A stretch of DNA of 64,000 nt, taken from positions 992,853 through 1,056,852 of the forward strand of contig NZ_CXOP01000002.1 of assembly GCF_001269345.1 (NCBI RefSeq). Reading direction: 5' to 3'. Positions 54,967-64,000 of the stretch are shown piece by piece. The notes under the pieces are model-generated. The model made no database searches. It saw only the letters and a list, made by a program, of their open reading frames with translations, and was not told the origin of the DNA. Positions within the stretch are counted from its first letter, which is position 1; the number at the start of each line of letters is the position of its first letter. The position numbers and the translations under genes are program-made. The DNA comes from Limnohabitans sp. 2KL-27. GTDB lineage: Bacteria > Pseudomonadota > Gammaproteobacteria > Burkholderiales > Burkholderiaceae_C.

Positions 54967-55884
54967 GTGGTGAGCGCAGCGCAGCAACTGAGCACGGGAC
55001 TTGTGCTGGCAATGGCTGGCTCCATCGCGTTCAGCGGCAAGGCCATCATCGTCAAGCTGGCCTACCGCTATGGCGTGGATGCGGTCACGCTGATCATGTA
55101 CCGCATGCTGTTTGCGCTGCCTGGGTTTGTGCTCATGGCTTGGTGGGCCGGGCGTGGCAAAGCGGCCTTGACCCGGCGTGATGTGCTGGGCGTGGTGGGC
55201 CTGGGCTTTTGTGGTTACTACTTGTCGAGTTTTCTGGACTTTTGGGGGCTGGAGTACATCAGCGCTTCGCTGGAGCGATTGATCCTTTACCTCAACCCCA
55301 CCTTGGTCCTGGTGTTGGGTTGGGTCCTGTTCAAAAAGCGCATCACGCACCGTCAAGGCGTGGCCATGGCCATCAGTTATGCCGGCGTGCTGCTGGTGTT
55401 CGGACACGAGGTGACCTTGGCTGGATCGCATGCTGCGCTGGGGGCTTTTTTGGTTTTTCTGAGTGCCGTGACTTACGCCCTTTATCTGACCTACAGCGGT
55501 CAGATGGTGCAGCGCTTGGGTGCTTTGCGCTTGGCAGGCCTGGCCACCACCGTGGCGTGCTTTTTCTGCATTCTCCAGTTTGTTGTGCTCAGGCCCATCG
55601 CCAGTGCACAGGTGCCCGACCCGGTGCTGTGGCTGTCTTTGTTGAACGCCATGGCCTGCACTGTGCTGCCGGTGCTTTTGGTCATGATGGCGATTGAGCG
55701 CATCGGTCCGGGGCTCACGGCCCAAACCGGCATGATTGGCCCCATGTCCACTCTGCTGATGGGTGTGTGGCTGCTGGACGAACCATTTAACATCTGGATC
55801 ATTGCCGGGACCGCCTTGGTCCTGAGCGGTGTGTTTTGGGTCACACGGCCAGCGGGCCGCACAACATCAACTTCAGGAGATTGA
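54967..55884 (+). CDS. EamA/DMT superfamily transporter
   Basis: About 305 residues from GTG 54967 (GTG 54970 and TTG 54961 are alternatives; none has a clear ribosome site). Ten membrane helices in two EamA repeats, with KAIIVKLAYRYGVDAVTLIMYRM and YLNPTLVLVLGWVLFKK. Such proteins export amino acids or small metabolites. It starts 2 bases after the gamma-glutamyltransferase stop and its end contains the ribosome site of the next gene. Confidence 0.85.
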   Translation: MVSAAQQLSTGLVLAMAGSIAFSGKAIIVKLAYRYGVDAVTLIMYRMLFALPGFVLMAWWAGRGKAALTRRDVLGVVGLGFCGYYLSSFLDFWGLEYISASLERLILYLNPTLVLVLGWVLFKKRITHRQGVAMAISYAGVLLVFGHEVTLAGSHAALGAFLVFLSAVTYALYLTYSGQMVQRLGALRLAGLATTVACFFCILQFVVLRPIASAQVPDPVLWLSLLNAMACTVLPVLLVMMAIERIGPGLTAQTGMIGPMSTLLMGVWLLDEPFNIWIIAGTALVLSGVFWVTRPAGRTTSTSGD

Positions 55885-55885
55885 C

Positions 55886-56686
55886 ATGGACTTGGGCATT
55901 GCAGGCAAATGGGCTTTGGTGGGTGGCGCAAGCAAAGGCTTGGGCTGGGGTTGCGCACGGGCACTGGCGCTCGAGGGCGTCAATGTGGTCATGGTGGCGC
56001 GTGGCGCAGATGTCCTGACCAAAGCCGTGGATGACTTGCGCGCCGAGACGGGCGGCCAAGTCCAGTTGATCGGTGTGGCGGTGGACATCACCACCGAAGC
56101 CGGACGCGAGGCCATCTGGAACGTGGCCGGTGGCCCGGGCAAAGACTACGACATCGTGGTCACCAACGCCGGTGGCCCGCCCCCAGGCGACTTCCGCGAT
56201 TGGGACCGTGAGGCCTGGCTCAAAGCCATCGACGGCAACATGCTCACACCGATTGAACTCATCAAAGCCACCGTCGACCGCATGGCCGCACGCGGCTTTG
56301 GCCGCATCGTCAACATCACCTCCAGCGCCGTCAAAGCGCCCATCGACGTGCTGGGCTTGTCGAACGGTGCCCGCAGCGGCCTCACGGGTTTTGTGGCCGG
56401 CGCTTCGCGCAGCGCCATCGCGGCCAAAGGCGTGACCATCAACAACCTGCTGCCCGGTAAATTCGACACCGACCGCATCCGCTCGACCTTGCCCGCCATG
56501 GCTCAAAAAGTCGGCAAGACAGTGGAGGAGTTGCGCGTGATCCAACAAGCCCAAATCCCTGCCGGCCGCTACGGCAACCCGCAAGAATTCGGTGCGATCT
56601 GCGCTTTCCTGTGCAGCCAGCATGCGGCCTACATGACGGGTCAGAACGTGTTGGCCGATGGCGGCTCTTACGCCGGGACCTTCTGA
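55886..56686 (+). CDS. SDR-fold protein with atypical active site
   Basis: 266 residues from ATG 55886, using AGGAG inside the end of the EamA gene. Cofactor motif GGASKGLGWG and NNAG equivalent VTNAGG. The usual catalytic YxxxK is replaced by SNGAR (ITSSAVKAPIDVLGLSNGAR), as in the 3-oxoacyl-ACP reductase-like subgroup with an incomplete tetrad. C-terminal MTGQNVLADGGSYAGTF is normal. Whether it is an active reductase is uncertain. Confidence 0.88.
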   Translation: MDLGIAGKWALVGGASKGLGWGCARALALEGVNVVMVARGADVLTKAVDDLRAETGGQVQLIGVAVDITTEAGREAIWNVAGGPGKDYDIVVTNAGGPPPGDFRDWDREAWLKAIDGNMLTPIELIKATVDRMAARGFGRIVNITSSAVKAPIDVLGLSNGARSGLTGFVAGASRSAIAAKGVTINNLLPGKFDTDRIRSTLPAMAQKVGKTVEELRVIQQAQIPAGRYGNPQEFGAICAFLCSQHAAYMTGQNVLADGGSYAGTF

Positions 56687-56697
56687 CTGGGCTTAAG

Positions 56698-57597
56698 TCA
56701 CCTGCGCGATGACACCCAAATCCCGCCAATGATCAGCGCGAATGCCAGCGCGTGAAACAGTTGCGGCAACTCGCCCAAAAAGGCGGCTGAGAAGATGGCG
56801 GCGAACAGGGGGGTGAGGTTGGCAAAAAAGCCCGCCACCGCAGGCCCCGCTTGCTGGATGCCCAGGCCCCAGCAGCGGTAGGCCAGCACGGCCGGTCCTA
56901 TAGAGACAAAAGCCAGCGCACTGACCAGCGGCCAGCCCCAGGTGATGTGGGCATCGGTCAGGCCCCATTCCATCCCTGCAAACAGGCCCGACCAAACCAG
57001 GCCAAACACCACTTGGGCCAGCAAAAATGCGGCCCAGTCGTTGCGGATGGCTTCGGGCTCGTCCCTGCGGCTGAGCAGCCAGCTGTACCAAGACCAGCAG
57101 GCCGTGGCCAGCAGGATGAACAAATCACCCGCCACCAAACGCACCGCCATGAGCTGCGCCCAGTCGCCCCTCGACAGCACCACCAGCACACCCAAAATGG
57201 ACAGCGCTGCGCCGTAGACCTGGGCGCGGCGAACCGGTGCCTGAAAGAACAGCGCCCCAATGGCCAGCATCCACACCGGACCGCTGGCGGCCACCAGGGT
57301 CACGTTCAGCGGCGTGGATGTTTGCAGGGCCAGGTATTGCAGAGCGTTGTAGCAGCCCACGCCCAGCAAACTGAGCAGCGCAAAACGCCGCCAGTGTGAC
57401 CACAGGCCACTGCCGCGGCGCAAAACCCAGGCTGCCAGGGGCAACAGGATCACAAAGGCCACGGCCCAGCGCAAGAGATTGAGCGTGATCGGGGGCACCA
57501 GGGTATTGACCATGCGGCCAATGACCGCATTGCCAGCCCACAGCAGCGGGGGCACGGTCAGCATCAGGGCGGTGCCGGGTGAGAGTTTTTGGGACAT
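56698..57597 (-). CDS. EamA/DMT superfamily transporter
   Basis: 299 residues from ATG 57597. Ten helices, two EamA repeats; PLLWAGNAVIGRMVNTLVPP and a C-terminal ALIIGGIWVSSRR. Substrate unknown. It is convergent with the SDR gene (11 bases) and divergent from the quinone oxidoreductase (121 bases between starts, carrying no clear operator). Confidence 0.88.
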   Translation of the reverse strand: MSQKLSPGTALMLTVPPLLWAGNAVIGRMVNTLVPPITLNLLRWAVAFVILLPLAAWVLRRGSGLWSHWRRFALLSLLGVGCYNALQYLALQTSTPLNVTLVAASGPVWMLAIGALFFQAPVRRAQVYGAALSILGVLVVLSRGDWAQLMAVRLVAGDLFILLATACWSWYSWLLSRRDEPEAIRNDWAAFLLAQVVFGLVWSGLFAGMEWGLTDAHITWGWPLVSALAFVSIGPAVLAYRCWGLGIQQAGPAVAGFFANLTPLFAAIFSAAFLGELPQLFHALAFALIIGGIWVSSRR

Positions 57598-57718
57598 GCG
57601 GCACTGTATCGGCATTCGGGTTTTCCCGCTGTCGCCGACCTGTCCCCACCCCGAACACAGGGACGTGATTCGTGGCAAAGTCACGCATCGTTTGCTTTCA
57701 ATCATTCAGGAGAATTCC

Positions 57719-58702
57719 ATGAGCCTTCAAGTCCAGATCGACCAACACGGCGGTCCCGATGTCATGAAACTGGTCGATGTCACGGTGGGTGAACCCGGCC
57801 CCGGTGAGATCCGTATCCGTCACAAGGCGATTGGCCTGAACTTCATCGACGTGTACCAGCGCAGCGGTCTGTACCAGCTGCCCATGCCGCTCAAGCTGGG
57901 CATGGAAGCCTCGGGCGTGGTCGAAGCCGTGGGCGAGGGTGTCACGCACCTGAAAGTCGGTGACCGCGCTGCCTACGCCAGCCAGCCGCCTGGCAGCTAC
58001 TGCGAAGTGCGTGTGATGCCCGCCAAGTGCGTGTGCAAGTTGCCCGATGCGATCTCGTTCGAGACCGGTGCGGCCATGATGCTCAAGGGTTTGACAGCGC
58101 AATACCTGCTCAAGCGCACCCAGCCCCAGGGCGGTTTGAAAGCCGGTGACTTTGTGCTGTTCCACGCGGCGGCAGGTGGTGTGGGCTTGATCGCTTGCCA
58201 GTGGGCCAAGTCTCTGGGCCTGCGCCTGATCGGCACGGCCGGCAGTGACGCCAAGTGCGCTTTGGCCAAAGCCAATGGCGCGGAGTTTTGCATCAACTAT
58301 TCGACCGAAGACTTTCAGGCCAAGGTCAAAGAGATCACGGGTGGCGCGGGTGTGAAAGTGGTGTACGACTCGGTGGGCAAAGACACCTGGGACAAATCGC
58401 TCGATTGCCTGGCACCTTTTGGCTTGATGGCCAGTTTTGGCAATGCATCAGGCGCGGTCGCCCCTTTTGCGCCGGGCATCCTGGGCAACAAGGGCTCGAT
58501 CTATGTCACGCGTCAAACCTTGTTCAACCACATCACCACGCGCGAAAACACCCAAGCCATGGCCGATGAGTTGTTCGACGCCGTCATCAGCGGCCGTGTG
58601 AAGATCCACATTGAGCAGACCTTCCCCCTCGCGCAGATTCAGGAAGCGCACAAAGCGCTGGAATCCCGCAAGACCACGGGTTGCACCATCATCACTTTGT
58701 AA
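57719..58702 (+). CDS. NADPH:quinone oxidoreductase, zinc-free MDR type
   Basis: 327 residues from ATG 57719 (CAGGAG upstream). N-terminal GroES-like domain with NFIDVYQRSGLY, then the nucleotide fold FHAAAGGVGLIACQWAKSLG. It lacks catalytic-zinc cysteines. It reduces quinones or other electrophilic carbonyls with NADPH. A strong bidirectional terminator follows. Confidence 0.92.
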   Translation: MSLQVQIDQHGGPDVMKLVDVTVGEPGPGEIRIRHKAIGLNFIDVYQRSGLYQLPMPLKLGMEASGVVEAVGEGVTHLKVGDRAAYASQPPGSYCEVRVMPAKCVCKLPDAISFETGAAMMLKGLTAQYLLKRTQPQGGLKAGDFVLFHAAAGGVGLIACQWAKSLGLRLIGTAGSDAKCALAKANGAEFCINYSTEDFQAKVKEITGGAGVKVVYDSVGKDTWDKSLDCLAPFGLMASFGNASGAVAPFAPGILGNKGSIYVTRQTLFNHITTRENTQAMADELFDAVISGRVKIHIEQTFPLAQIQEAHKALESRKTTGCTIITL

Positions 58703-58752
58703 AGCGGCGTGGGTGCTTCGGCACCGAACGCACGGCCACCCTGGCCGAAACG

Positions 58753-58791
58753 AAAAAACCGCTGACCTGGGAGGGTCAGCGGTTTTTTTTT
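58753..58791. terminator. Bidirectional rho-independent terminator
   Basis: Six A, CCGCTGACC (58759-58767), 6-base loop, GGTCAGCGG (58774-58782), then nine T. It serves the quinone oxidoreductase (+) and the convergent class V aminotransferase (-). Confidence 0.95.
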
Positions 58792-58804
58792 CGTGGGTTC
58801 GGGG

Positions 58805-59953
58805 TCAGGCTGCCAGCTTGGCCTTGGGGGCGATGGTTTCGAGCGCACCGCGCAAGATCTGCAGGGTGCGGGGCACTTGGTGCCACTTGTCCAAGCCGAA
58901 CAGGCCCATGCGGAAAGTGCGGAAGTCAGCCGGTTCGTCACACTGAAGCGGCACGCCTGCAGCGGTTTGCAGGCCCAGTGCCAGAAACTTCTTGCTGCTC
59001 TGGATGTCCGGGTCGGTGGTGTAGCTCACCACCACGCCTGGCGCTTCAAATCCGGGAGCCGCCACGCTGGGGAAGCCGTGCTCCAGAAGCAAAGAGCGCA
59101 CTTGGCGACCCAAGGCCATTTGTTCTTCGCGCACCTTGGCAAAGCCGTAGGCTTCGGTTTCCAGCATGGCTTCTTGCAGGCGCAGCAGCGCATCGGTGGG
59201 CAAGGTGGTGTGGTACATGTGGGCACCACTTTCGTAGGTTTCCATGACTTGCAACCACTTTTTGAGGTCCATCGCAAAGGTGGTGCTGGTGGTGCTGTCA
59301 ATCGCTTGCCGGGCACGCTCGCTCATCATGACCATGGCGCAGCAAGGCGAGCTGCTCCAGCCTTTTTGCGGCGCGCTGATCAAGATGTCAACGCCCGTGG
59401 CTTTCATGTCCACCCACATCGCACCAGAGGCGATGCAGTCCAACACCAGCAAGCCGCCCACGGCATGCACCGCATCGGCCACGGCCTTGAGGTAATCGTC
59501 GGGCAGGATCATGCCGGCGGCTGTCTCGACGTGCGGGGCGAACACCAAGGCGGGTTTTTCTGCCGCAATGGCGGCGGTCACTTCGGCGATCGGGGCCGGT
59601 GCCCAGGCCGCTTGCGCGCCTTCGGCGATGCGGCGCGCCTTGAGCACGCTGTGGCTCTTGGGGATCTGGCCCATGTCAAAAATCTGTGTCCAACGGAAGC
59701 TGAACCAGCCGTTGCGGATCACCATCACGTGCTGGTCGGTGGCGAACTGGCGTGCCACCGACTCCATGCCGAAGGTGCCGCTGCCGGGCACCAGCGCGAC
59801 CGAGTGGGCGCCGTAAACGGTTTTGAGCATGCGCGAGATGTCGGTCATCACGCCGCCAAAGCGCTTGGACATGTGGTTCAGGGCGCGGTCGGTGTAGACC
59901 ACCGAAAACTCAAGCAGGCCATCGGGGTCGATGTGGGGCAGCAATCCGGGCAT
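58805..59953 (-). CDS. Class V aminotransferase, alanine/serine-glyoxylate type
   Basis: 382 residues from ATG 59953 (a TTG at 59974 adds seven). Motifs: VPGSGTFGMESVARQF, HVETAAGMILPDDYL, LDCIASGAMW, and the PLP lysine Lys197 in ISAPQKGWSSSPC. Proteins of this group convert glyoxylate to glycine with alanine or serine. The donor cannot be distinguished. It stands alone between the terminator and lspA. Confidence 0.9.
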   Translation of the reverse strand: MPGLLPHIDPDGLLEFSVVYTDRALNHMSKRFGGVMTDISRMLKTVYGAHSVALVPGSGTFGMESVARQFATDQHVMVIRNGWFSFRWTQIFDMGQIPKSHSVLKARRIAEGAQAAWAPAPIAEVTAAIAAEKPALVFAPHVETAAGMILPDDYLKAVADAVHAVGGLLVLDCIASGAMWVDMKATGVDILISAPQKGWSSSPCCAMVMMSERARQAIDSTTSTTFAMDLKKWLQVMETYESGAHMYHTTLPTDALLRLQEAMLETEAYGFAKVREEQMALGRQVRSLLLEHGFPSVAAPGFEAPGVVVSYTTDPDIQSSKKFLALGLQTAAGVPLQCDEPADFRTFRMGLFGLDKWHQVPRTLQILRGALETIAPKAKLAA

Positions 59954-60019
59954 GGGGATCTCCGTGTTTTTCAATCAGGAGGTGGAGCTTAACCGAGTTG
60001 GCAGTTTTGTGGGTTCGGC

Positions 60020-60535
60020 TCAGCGCCCGCGCCGCACACGCAAGATTTCGTCCAGGATCAGCAAGGCCGCGCCCACACTGATGCCGGCATCGGCCACGTT
60101 GAAGGCCGGGAAGTGCCAGGCACCCCAGTAAAAGTCCAGAAAGTCGACCACGTAGCCGTGCAGCAGGCGGTCGATCACGTTGCCGATGGCGCCACCCAAG
60201 ATGAGCGAGATGGCCAGGCTGAAGAGTTTTTGGCCCGCGTGCGAGCGCAGCATCCAGACCATGAAGATGGCCGCAAAAACACCGATGCCGGTGAAAAACC
60301 AACGCTGCCAACCGCCGGCACCGGCCAAAAACGAGAAGGCGGCACCGTGGTTGTGCACCCGCACCAGGTTGAAAAACGAGGTGATGGGCGTGCTGTCGCC
60401 CAACTGGAAAGCCCCCAGCACCAGTACTTTGGTGAACTGGTCTACCAGCATCACCAAGAGGGCAATCCCCAGCCAAAGCGCCATGCCCTGGCTTTTGCTG
60501 GCGTGGCTTTTGCCGATTTTTTTGTTGCTGGCCAT
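60020..60535 (-). CDS. lspA: Lipoprotein signal peptidase (signal peptidase II)
   Basis: 171 residues, four membrane helices. Catalytic aspartates lie in [20 protein letters not shown] and [11 protein letters not shown]. It cleaves prolipoprotein signal peptides. A basic N-terminus (about 16 residues) precedes the first helix. It is last in the ribF-ileS-lspA operon, 28 bases after ileS. Confidence 0.97.
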   Translation of the reverse strand: MASNKKIGKSHASKSQGMALWLGIALLVMLVDQFTKVLVLGAFQLGDSTPITSFFNLVRVHNHGAAFSFLAGAGGWQRWFFTGIGVFAAIFMVWMLRSHAGQKLFSLAISLILGGAIGNVIDRLLHGYVVDFLDFYWGAWHFPAFNVADAGISVGAALLILDEILRVRRGR

Positions 60536-60563
60536 GGGTTTGCCTTCTCTTTTTTTGAGGCGT

Positions 60564-63440
60564 TCAGGCGACGAGGCGGCTTTCGCCCGCGCCGTGCAGG
60601 TTGCTCACGCAGCGCCCGCAAATCGTGGGGTGGGCAGCATCGTGGCCCACGTCGTCCGCGTAGTGCCAGCAGCGTTCGCATTTGGTGGCCTGGCTGGCGC
60701 TCACTTGCACCGCCAGAGTTTCGCCCGCCAGCAAAGTCACTTTGGAGGTGATGAACACGAACTTGATGTCCGCGCCCAGGCTGGTCAACAGCGCATGGTC
60801 GTCGGCGCCCGCGGTCAGCGCGATCTCGGCCTGCAAAGAGGCACCCACCTGGCCTGCGGTACGCAGGTTTTCGATGTCCTTGTTCACCAGATCGCGGATG
60901 TCGCGGATGCGGGCCCACTTGGCAAGCAGTTGGGCATCGGCCCGCCCGAAGTCGGTGAAGGTTTCCAAGAAGATGGATTCGGAGGTGCCGAAAGTCTTCC
61001 ACGCCTCTTCGGCCGTGAACGACAGGAAAGGCGCCATCCAGCGCAGCATGCCATGGGTGATGCGGTAGAGCGCGGTTTGCGCGCTGCGGCGGGCCAGGCT
61101 CTTGGGCGCTGTGGTGTACAGGCGGTCTTTGAGCACGTCCAGGTAAAACGCGCCCAGGTCTTCCGAGCAATAGATTTGCAGCTTGGAGACCACAGGGTGG
61201 AACTCGTACGCATCAAAGTGGGCGCGGATGTCGGCCTGCAGCTGGGCGGCGCGGGCCAGGGCAAAGCGGTCGATCTCGAGCAGTTGCTCGTCGGGCACCG
61301 TGTCGGTCGCCGGGTCGAAGTCGCTCACATTGGCCAGCAAAAAGCGCAGCGTGTTGCGGATGCGGCGGTAACTGTCCACCACGCGAGCCAAAATCTTGTC
61401 GTCGATGTTGAGGTCGCCCGAGTAGTCGGTGGAGGCCACCCACAGGCGCACGATTTCAGCGCCCATCTTGGAGGTGATGGTTTGTGGCTCCACGGTGTTG
61501 CCCAAGCTCTTGCTCATCTTGCGGCCTTGGCCGTCGGTGGCAAAGCCGTGGGTCAGCAGTCCCCGGTAGGGCGCGCGGTCGTACAGCGCGCAACCCAGCA
61601 GCAGCGAGCTGTGGAACCAGCCGCGGTGCTGGTCGTGGCCTTCCAGGTACAAATCCGCCTCGGGGCTTGAATGGTCGGGTGAGTTGTGGAAAGGCGGCAC
61701 ACCGTAAGCGTCTTTGTGGCTGCCGCGCAGCACATGCTGGAAAGTGGAGCCGGAGTCAAACCAGACTTCCAGAATGTCGGTGCTCTTGGTGTAGCTGGGC
61801 GCATCGGCTGCGCCCAAAATTTCTTCCACCGTCACGCGGCTCCAGGCTTCGATGCCGCCTTTTTCAACAATGTCCGCAGCTTGGTCCAAGATGGCCATGG
61901 TGCGCGGGTGCAGCTCGCCGCTGTCTTTGTGCAAAAAGAAGGGCACGGGCACACCCCATGAGCGCTGGCGCGAGATGCACCAGTCCGGGCGGTTGGCGAT
62001 CATGTCGCGCAGGCGGGTTTTGCCGTTTTCTGGATAGAACTGGGTCTGCTCGATGGCGTCGAGTGCCAGCTGGCGCAGGGTCTTGGGCGCCTTGTCTTGG
62101 GTGAACACGCCAACGCCTTCGTCCATGCGCACAAACCACTGGGCAGCGGCACGGTAGATGACGGGTGTTTTGTGACGCCAGCAGTGGGGGTAGCTGTGGG
62201 TGATGGTCACGGTGGACAACAAGCGGCCTGCGCCACGCAGCGCGTCCAGCACGACAGGAATGGCTTTCCAGATGTGCAGACCGCCAAACAGCGGAAAGTC
62301 TTCGGCATAGGTGCCGTTGCCTTGGACAGGGTTCAGGATGTCGTCGTACTTCAGGCCGTTGGCGATGCAGGAGTTGAAGTCGTCCACGCCGTAAGCGGGC
62401 GAGGAATGCACGAGGCCCGTGCCGTCGCTGTCGCTGACGTATTCGGCCAGGTACACGGGCGACAGGCGCTTGTAGCCCGCGTCCACGTCATGCAGCGGGT
62501 GTCGGAAGTTCAGGCCGCCCAGCGCCGTGCCTTTGGCGGTGGCCAGCACCGTGCCGCCTTGCAGGCCAAAGCGTTCCAGGCATTTGTCCACCAGCGACTC
62601 GGCCAGCACCAGGCAGCCCTTGTCCGTTTGCACCAAGGCATAGGTCAGCTCAGGGTGGGCGTTCAGGGCCTGGTTGGCGGGGATGGTCCAGGCGGTGGTG
62701 GTCCAGATCACAGCAAAGCCGGTGGGGCCCACGGGGGTGTTGGGCAAAGCAGACAGGCCAAATGCCGCAGCCAGTTGGGTTGCGTCATCGGTTTCAAAGG
62801 CCACATCCAGCGTGTCGCTTTGCTTGTCTTGGTATTCGATCTCGAACTCGGCCAGCGAAGAGCCGCAGTCAAAGCACCAGTAAACGGGCTTGAGGCCCCG
62901 GTACACAAAGCCGCGTTCGATCACGCGTTTGAAGGCGCGGATCTCGCCGGCTTCGTTGGCGAAGTCCATGGTGCGGTAAGGACGCTCCCAGTCGCCCAGC
63001 ACGCCCAGGCGCTTGAAGTCTTCGCGTTGCTGGCCGATTTGCTCGGTGGCAAAGGCGCGGCTTTTGGCCTGCATGTCGTCTCTAGAGAGCTTGCGGCCGT
63101 GCAGTTTTTCGATGGCGTTTTCAATCGGCAGACCGTGGCAGTCCCAGCCGGGGATGTATTGCGCGTCAAAGCCCGCCAGTTGCTTGGACTTGACGATCAT
63201 GTCTTTGAGCACTTTGTTGAGGGCGTGGCCGATGTGCAGTTTGCCGTTGGCATACGGTGGGCCATCGTGCAGCACGAACAGCGGAGCGCCTTGCCGGGCA
63301 GCACGCAGTTTTTTGTACAGACCGCCGTCGTTCCACTCACTCACCCAGCCCGGCTCGCGCTTGGGCAGATCGCCGCGCATGGGGAAGGGGGTGTCCATCA
63401 TGTTGATGTGGGTGTCGGGGTTCTGGGTTTTATCGGTCAT
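60564..63440 (-). CDS. ileS: Isoleucyl-tRNA synthetase
   Basis: 958 residues. HIGH motif [11 protein letters not shown] (His69-His72), editing domain insert, [10 protein letters not shown], anticodon-binding domain and a C-terminal zinc knuckle [12 protein letters not shown] / [10 protein letters not shown]. It is a bacterial-type IleRS, with no sign of the mupirocin-resistant eukaryote-like form. Flanked upstream by a REP-like repeat and ribF. Confidence 0.98.
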   Translation of the reverse strand: MTDKTQNPDTHINMMDTPFPMRGDLPKREPGWVSEWNDGGLYKKLRAARQGAPLFVLHDGPPYANGKLHIGHALNKVLKDMIVKSKQLAGFDAQYIPGWDCHGLPIENAIEKLHGRKLSRDDMQAKSRAFATEQIGQQREDFKRLGVLGDWERPYRTMDFANEAGEIRAFKRVIERGFVYRGLKPVYWCFDCGSSLAEFEIEYQDKQSDTLDVAFETDDATQLAAAFGLSALPNTPVGPTGFAVIWTTTAWTIPANQALNAHPELTYALVQTDKGCLVLAESLVDKCLERFGLQGGTVLATAKGTALGGLNFRHPLHDVDAGYKRLSPVYLAEYVSDSDGTGLVHSSPAYGVDDFNSCIANGLKYDDILNPVQGNGTYAEDFPLFGGLHIWKAIPVVLDALRGAGRLLSTVTITHSYPHCWRHKTPVIYRAAAQWFVRMDEGVGVFTQDKAPKTLRQLALDAIEQTQFYPENGKTRLRDMIANRPDWCISRQRSWGVPVPFFLHKDSGELHPRTMAILDQAADIVEKGGIEAWSRVTVEEILGAADAPSYTKSTDILEVWFDSGSTFQHVLRGSHKDAYGVPPFHNSPDHSSPEADLYLEGHDQHRGWFHSSLLLGCALYDRAPYRGLLTHGFATDGQGRKMSKSLGNTVEPQTITSKMGAEIVRLWVASTDYSGDLNIDDKILARVVDSYRRIRNTLRFLLANVSDFDPATDTVPDEQLLEIDRFALARAAQLQADIRAHFDAYEFHPVVSKLQIYCSEDLGAFYLDVLKDRLYTTAPKSLARRSAQTALYRITHGMLRWMAPFLSFTAEEAWKTFGTSESIFLETFTDFGRADAQLLAKWARIRDIRDLVNKDIENLRTAGQVGASLQAEIALTAGADDHALLTSLGADIKFVFITSKVTLLAGETLAVQVSASQATKCERCWHYADDVGHDAAHPTICGRCVSNLHGAGESRLVA

Positions 63441-63460
63441 GGTGCGTCAAGTCGAGAGGG

Positions 63461-63550
63461 CTTCGACAAGCTCAGCCCGAGCGGCGGGCCGTTCGGAGAG
63501 ATAGGGGCAAGAGGTGGGCCGTTTTTTCGTTCGCCCTGAGCCTGTCGAAG
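63461..63550. repeat. REP-like inverted repeat between ribF and ileS
   Basis: Arm 1 (63461-63483, starting CTTCGACAAGCTCAG) and arm 2 (63528-63550, whose complement starts CTTCGACAGGCTCAG) match at 19 of 23 positions. A nested hairpin CCGAGCGGC/GCCGTTCGG lies at 63477-63496. Sequences of this CTTCGACA-GCTCAG type are dispersed between genes in many Burkholderiales. Confidence 0.75.
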
Positions 63551-63573
63551 GGCAGCAAACGAGGGCCGGAGCG

Positions 63574-64000
63574 TCAAATTCGGTCGCGGGTGGTTTGGCG
63601 GCTGGTTTCACCATGGCGAGAAGCAAACCACGCCTGCGCGACCTCACAGTCTTTGGCGATGCCCTGTGTCAGGGCGGCCAGACCGTCGTATTGGAGTTCG
63701 TCGTGTAATTTATGCAGCAAGTCCACACGGATGATTTTACCGTAGCCCCCTTCGCTGCCCAGTTCGGCGGGCCAGTCGAAGGCATGGGTCTCCAGCAGCA
63801 CCCGCCCGCCGTTGACGTCATGGGGGTCGAGCGAAGGGCGGATGCCCAAATTGGCCACGCCCTTCAAGGGCTGACCGGCCAGGCCATGCACCTGCACCAC
63901 AAAGATGCCGCTGGCCGCAGGCTTCCAGTGCGAAAAACGCAAATTCAGGGTGCGAAAGCCGTCGCCTGCACCTTCGGCGCTGGCGGCCAGCTCGCGCCCG
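63574..64000 (-). CDS. ribF: Riboflavin kinase/FAD synthetase, C-terminal part
   Basis: The frame is open from the stop at 63574 to the right edge, so the N-terminal FAD synthetase domain is missing. Residues GVANLGIRPSLDP, VLLETHAFDWP and YGKIIRVDLLHKLHDELQYDGLAAL belong to the flavokinase domain. RibF phosphorylates riboflavin and adenylates FMN. It is the first gene of the ribF-ileS-lspA operon. Confidence 0.93.
   Translation of the reverse strand, partial: GRELAASAEGAGDGFRTLNLRFSHWKPAASGIFVVQVHGLAGQPLKGVANLGIRPSLDPHDVNGGRVLLETHAFDWPAELGSEGGYGKIIRVDLLHKLHDELQYDGLAALTQGIAKDCEVAQAWFASRHGETSRQTTRDRI

Overview
The window reads as a chromosomal segment of a betaproteobacterium of the order Burkholderiales, most likely family Comamonadaceae (Limnohabitans/Rhodoferax-like). 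This is inferred from several traits: Bug/TctC-type binding proteins, cytochrome oxidase subunit II fused to a cytochrome c domain, DUF2244/DUF2970/DUF2909 genes around the oxidase cluster, and a comF next to a BioC-like methyltransferase. Genes are densely packed on both strands. No gap exceeds about 250 bases. I found no rRNA, tRNA, CRISPR array, prophage or insertion sequence.

Region 1 (1-7670) is the phosphate-starvation core. It holds the end of a PhoX-type phosphatase, a thioredoxin-like protein, then pstS-pstC-pstA-pstB-phoU-phoB-phoR. A Pho box lies in front of pstS and a transcription attenuator lies between pstS and pstC.

Region 2 (7671-15992) is the most interesting part. It contains ugd (UDP-glucuronate synthesis), an LplT-like lysophospholipid transporter, a GT4 glycosyltransferase, a Mpo1/DUF962-like membrane protein, a class III PLP enzyme with an N-terminal extension, a large-form phosphatidylserine decarboxylase and ppk2 (polyphosphate). 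I can read candidate Pho boxes in front of ugd, on both strands of the glycosyltransferase/Mpo1-like intergenic region, and in front of ppk2. I propose that this is a PhoB-controlled membrane-lipid remodelling and phosphate-storage island. The lipid product is inference, not shown.

Region 3 (16062-22258) has a frameshifted P-type ATPase, a conserved cysteine-containing unknown, a MaoC-like hydratase, trmL, comF and a BioC-like methyltransferase.

Region 4 (22353-32045) is the aa3/caa3-type cytochrome c oxidase cluster with its assembly and heme A genes: DUF2244, ctaC, ctaD, a 38-residue membrane peptide, ctaG, DUF2970, ctaE, DUF2909 (opposite strand), SURF1, a SCO-like protein, ctaA, ctaB and sco.

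Region 5 (32102-43173) has an orphan Bug protein, rpoH under a perfect CIRCE operator, ftsY, a pair of M16 peptidases, rsmD-coaD, recJ with an RpfE-like gene, and a DUF2076 protein.

Region 6 (43378-50028) has an MFS transporter, a CoA-binding protein, an O-acetylhomoserine sulfhydrylase, lolC-lolD without lolE, tatD and a spermidine synthase-like protein.

Region 7 (50176-58702) is a metabolic uptake cluster (tctB-tctA-tctC, gamma-glutamyltransferase, EamA exporter, atypical SDR), followed by a second EamA protein and a quinone oxidoreductase.

Region 8 (58805-64000) has a class V aminotransferase and the ribF-ileS-lspA operon, with a REP-like inverted repeat between ribF and ileS. ribF runs off the right edge.
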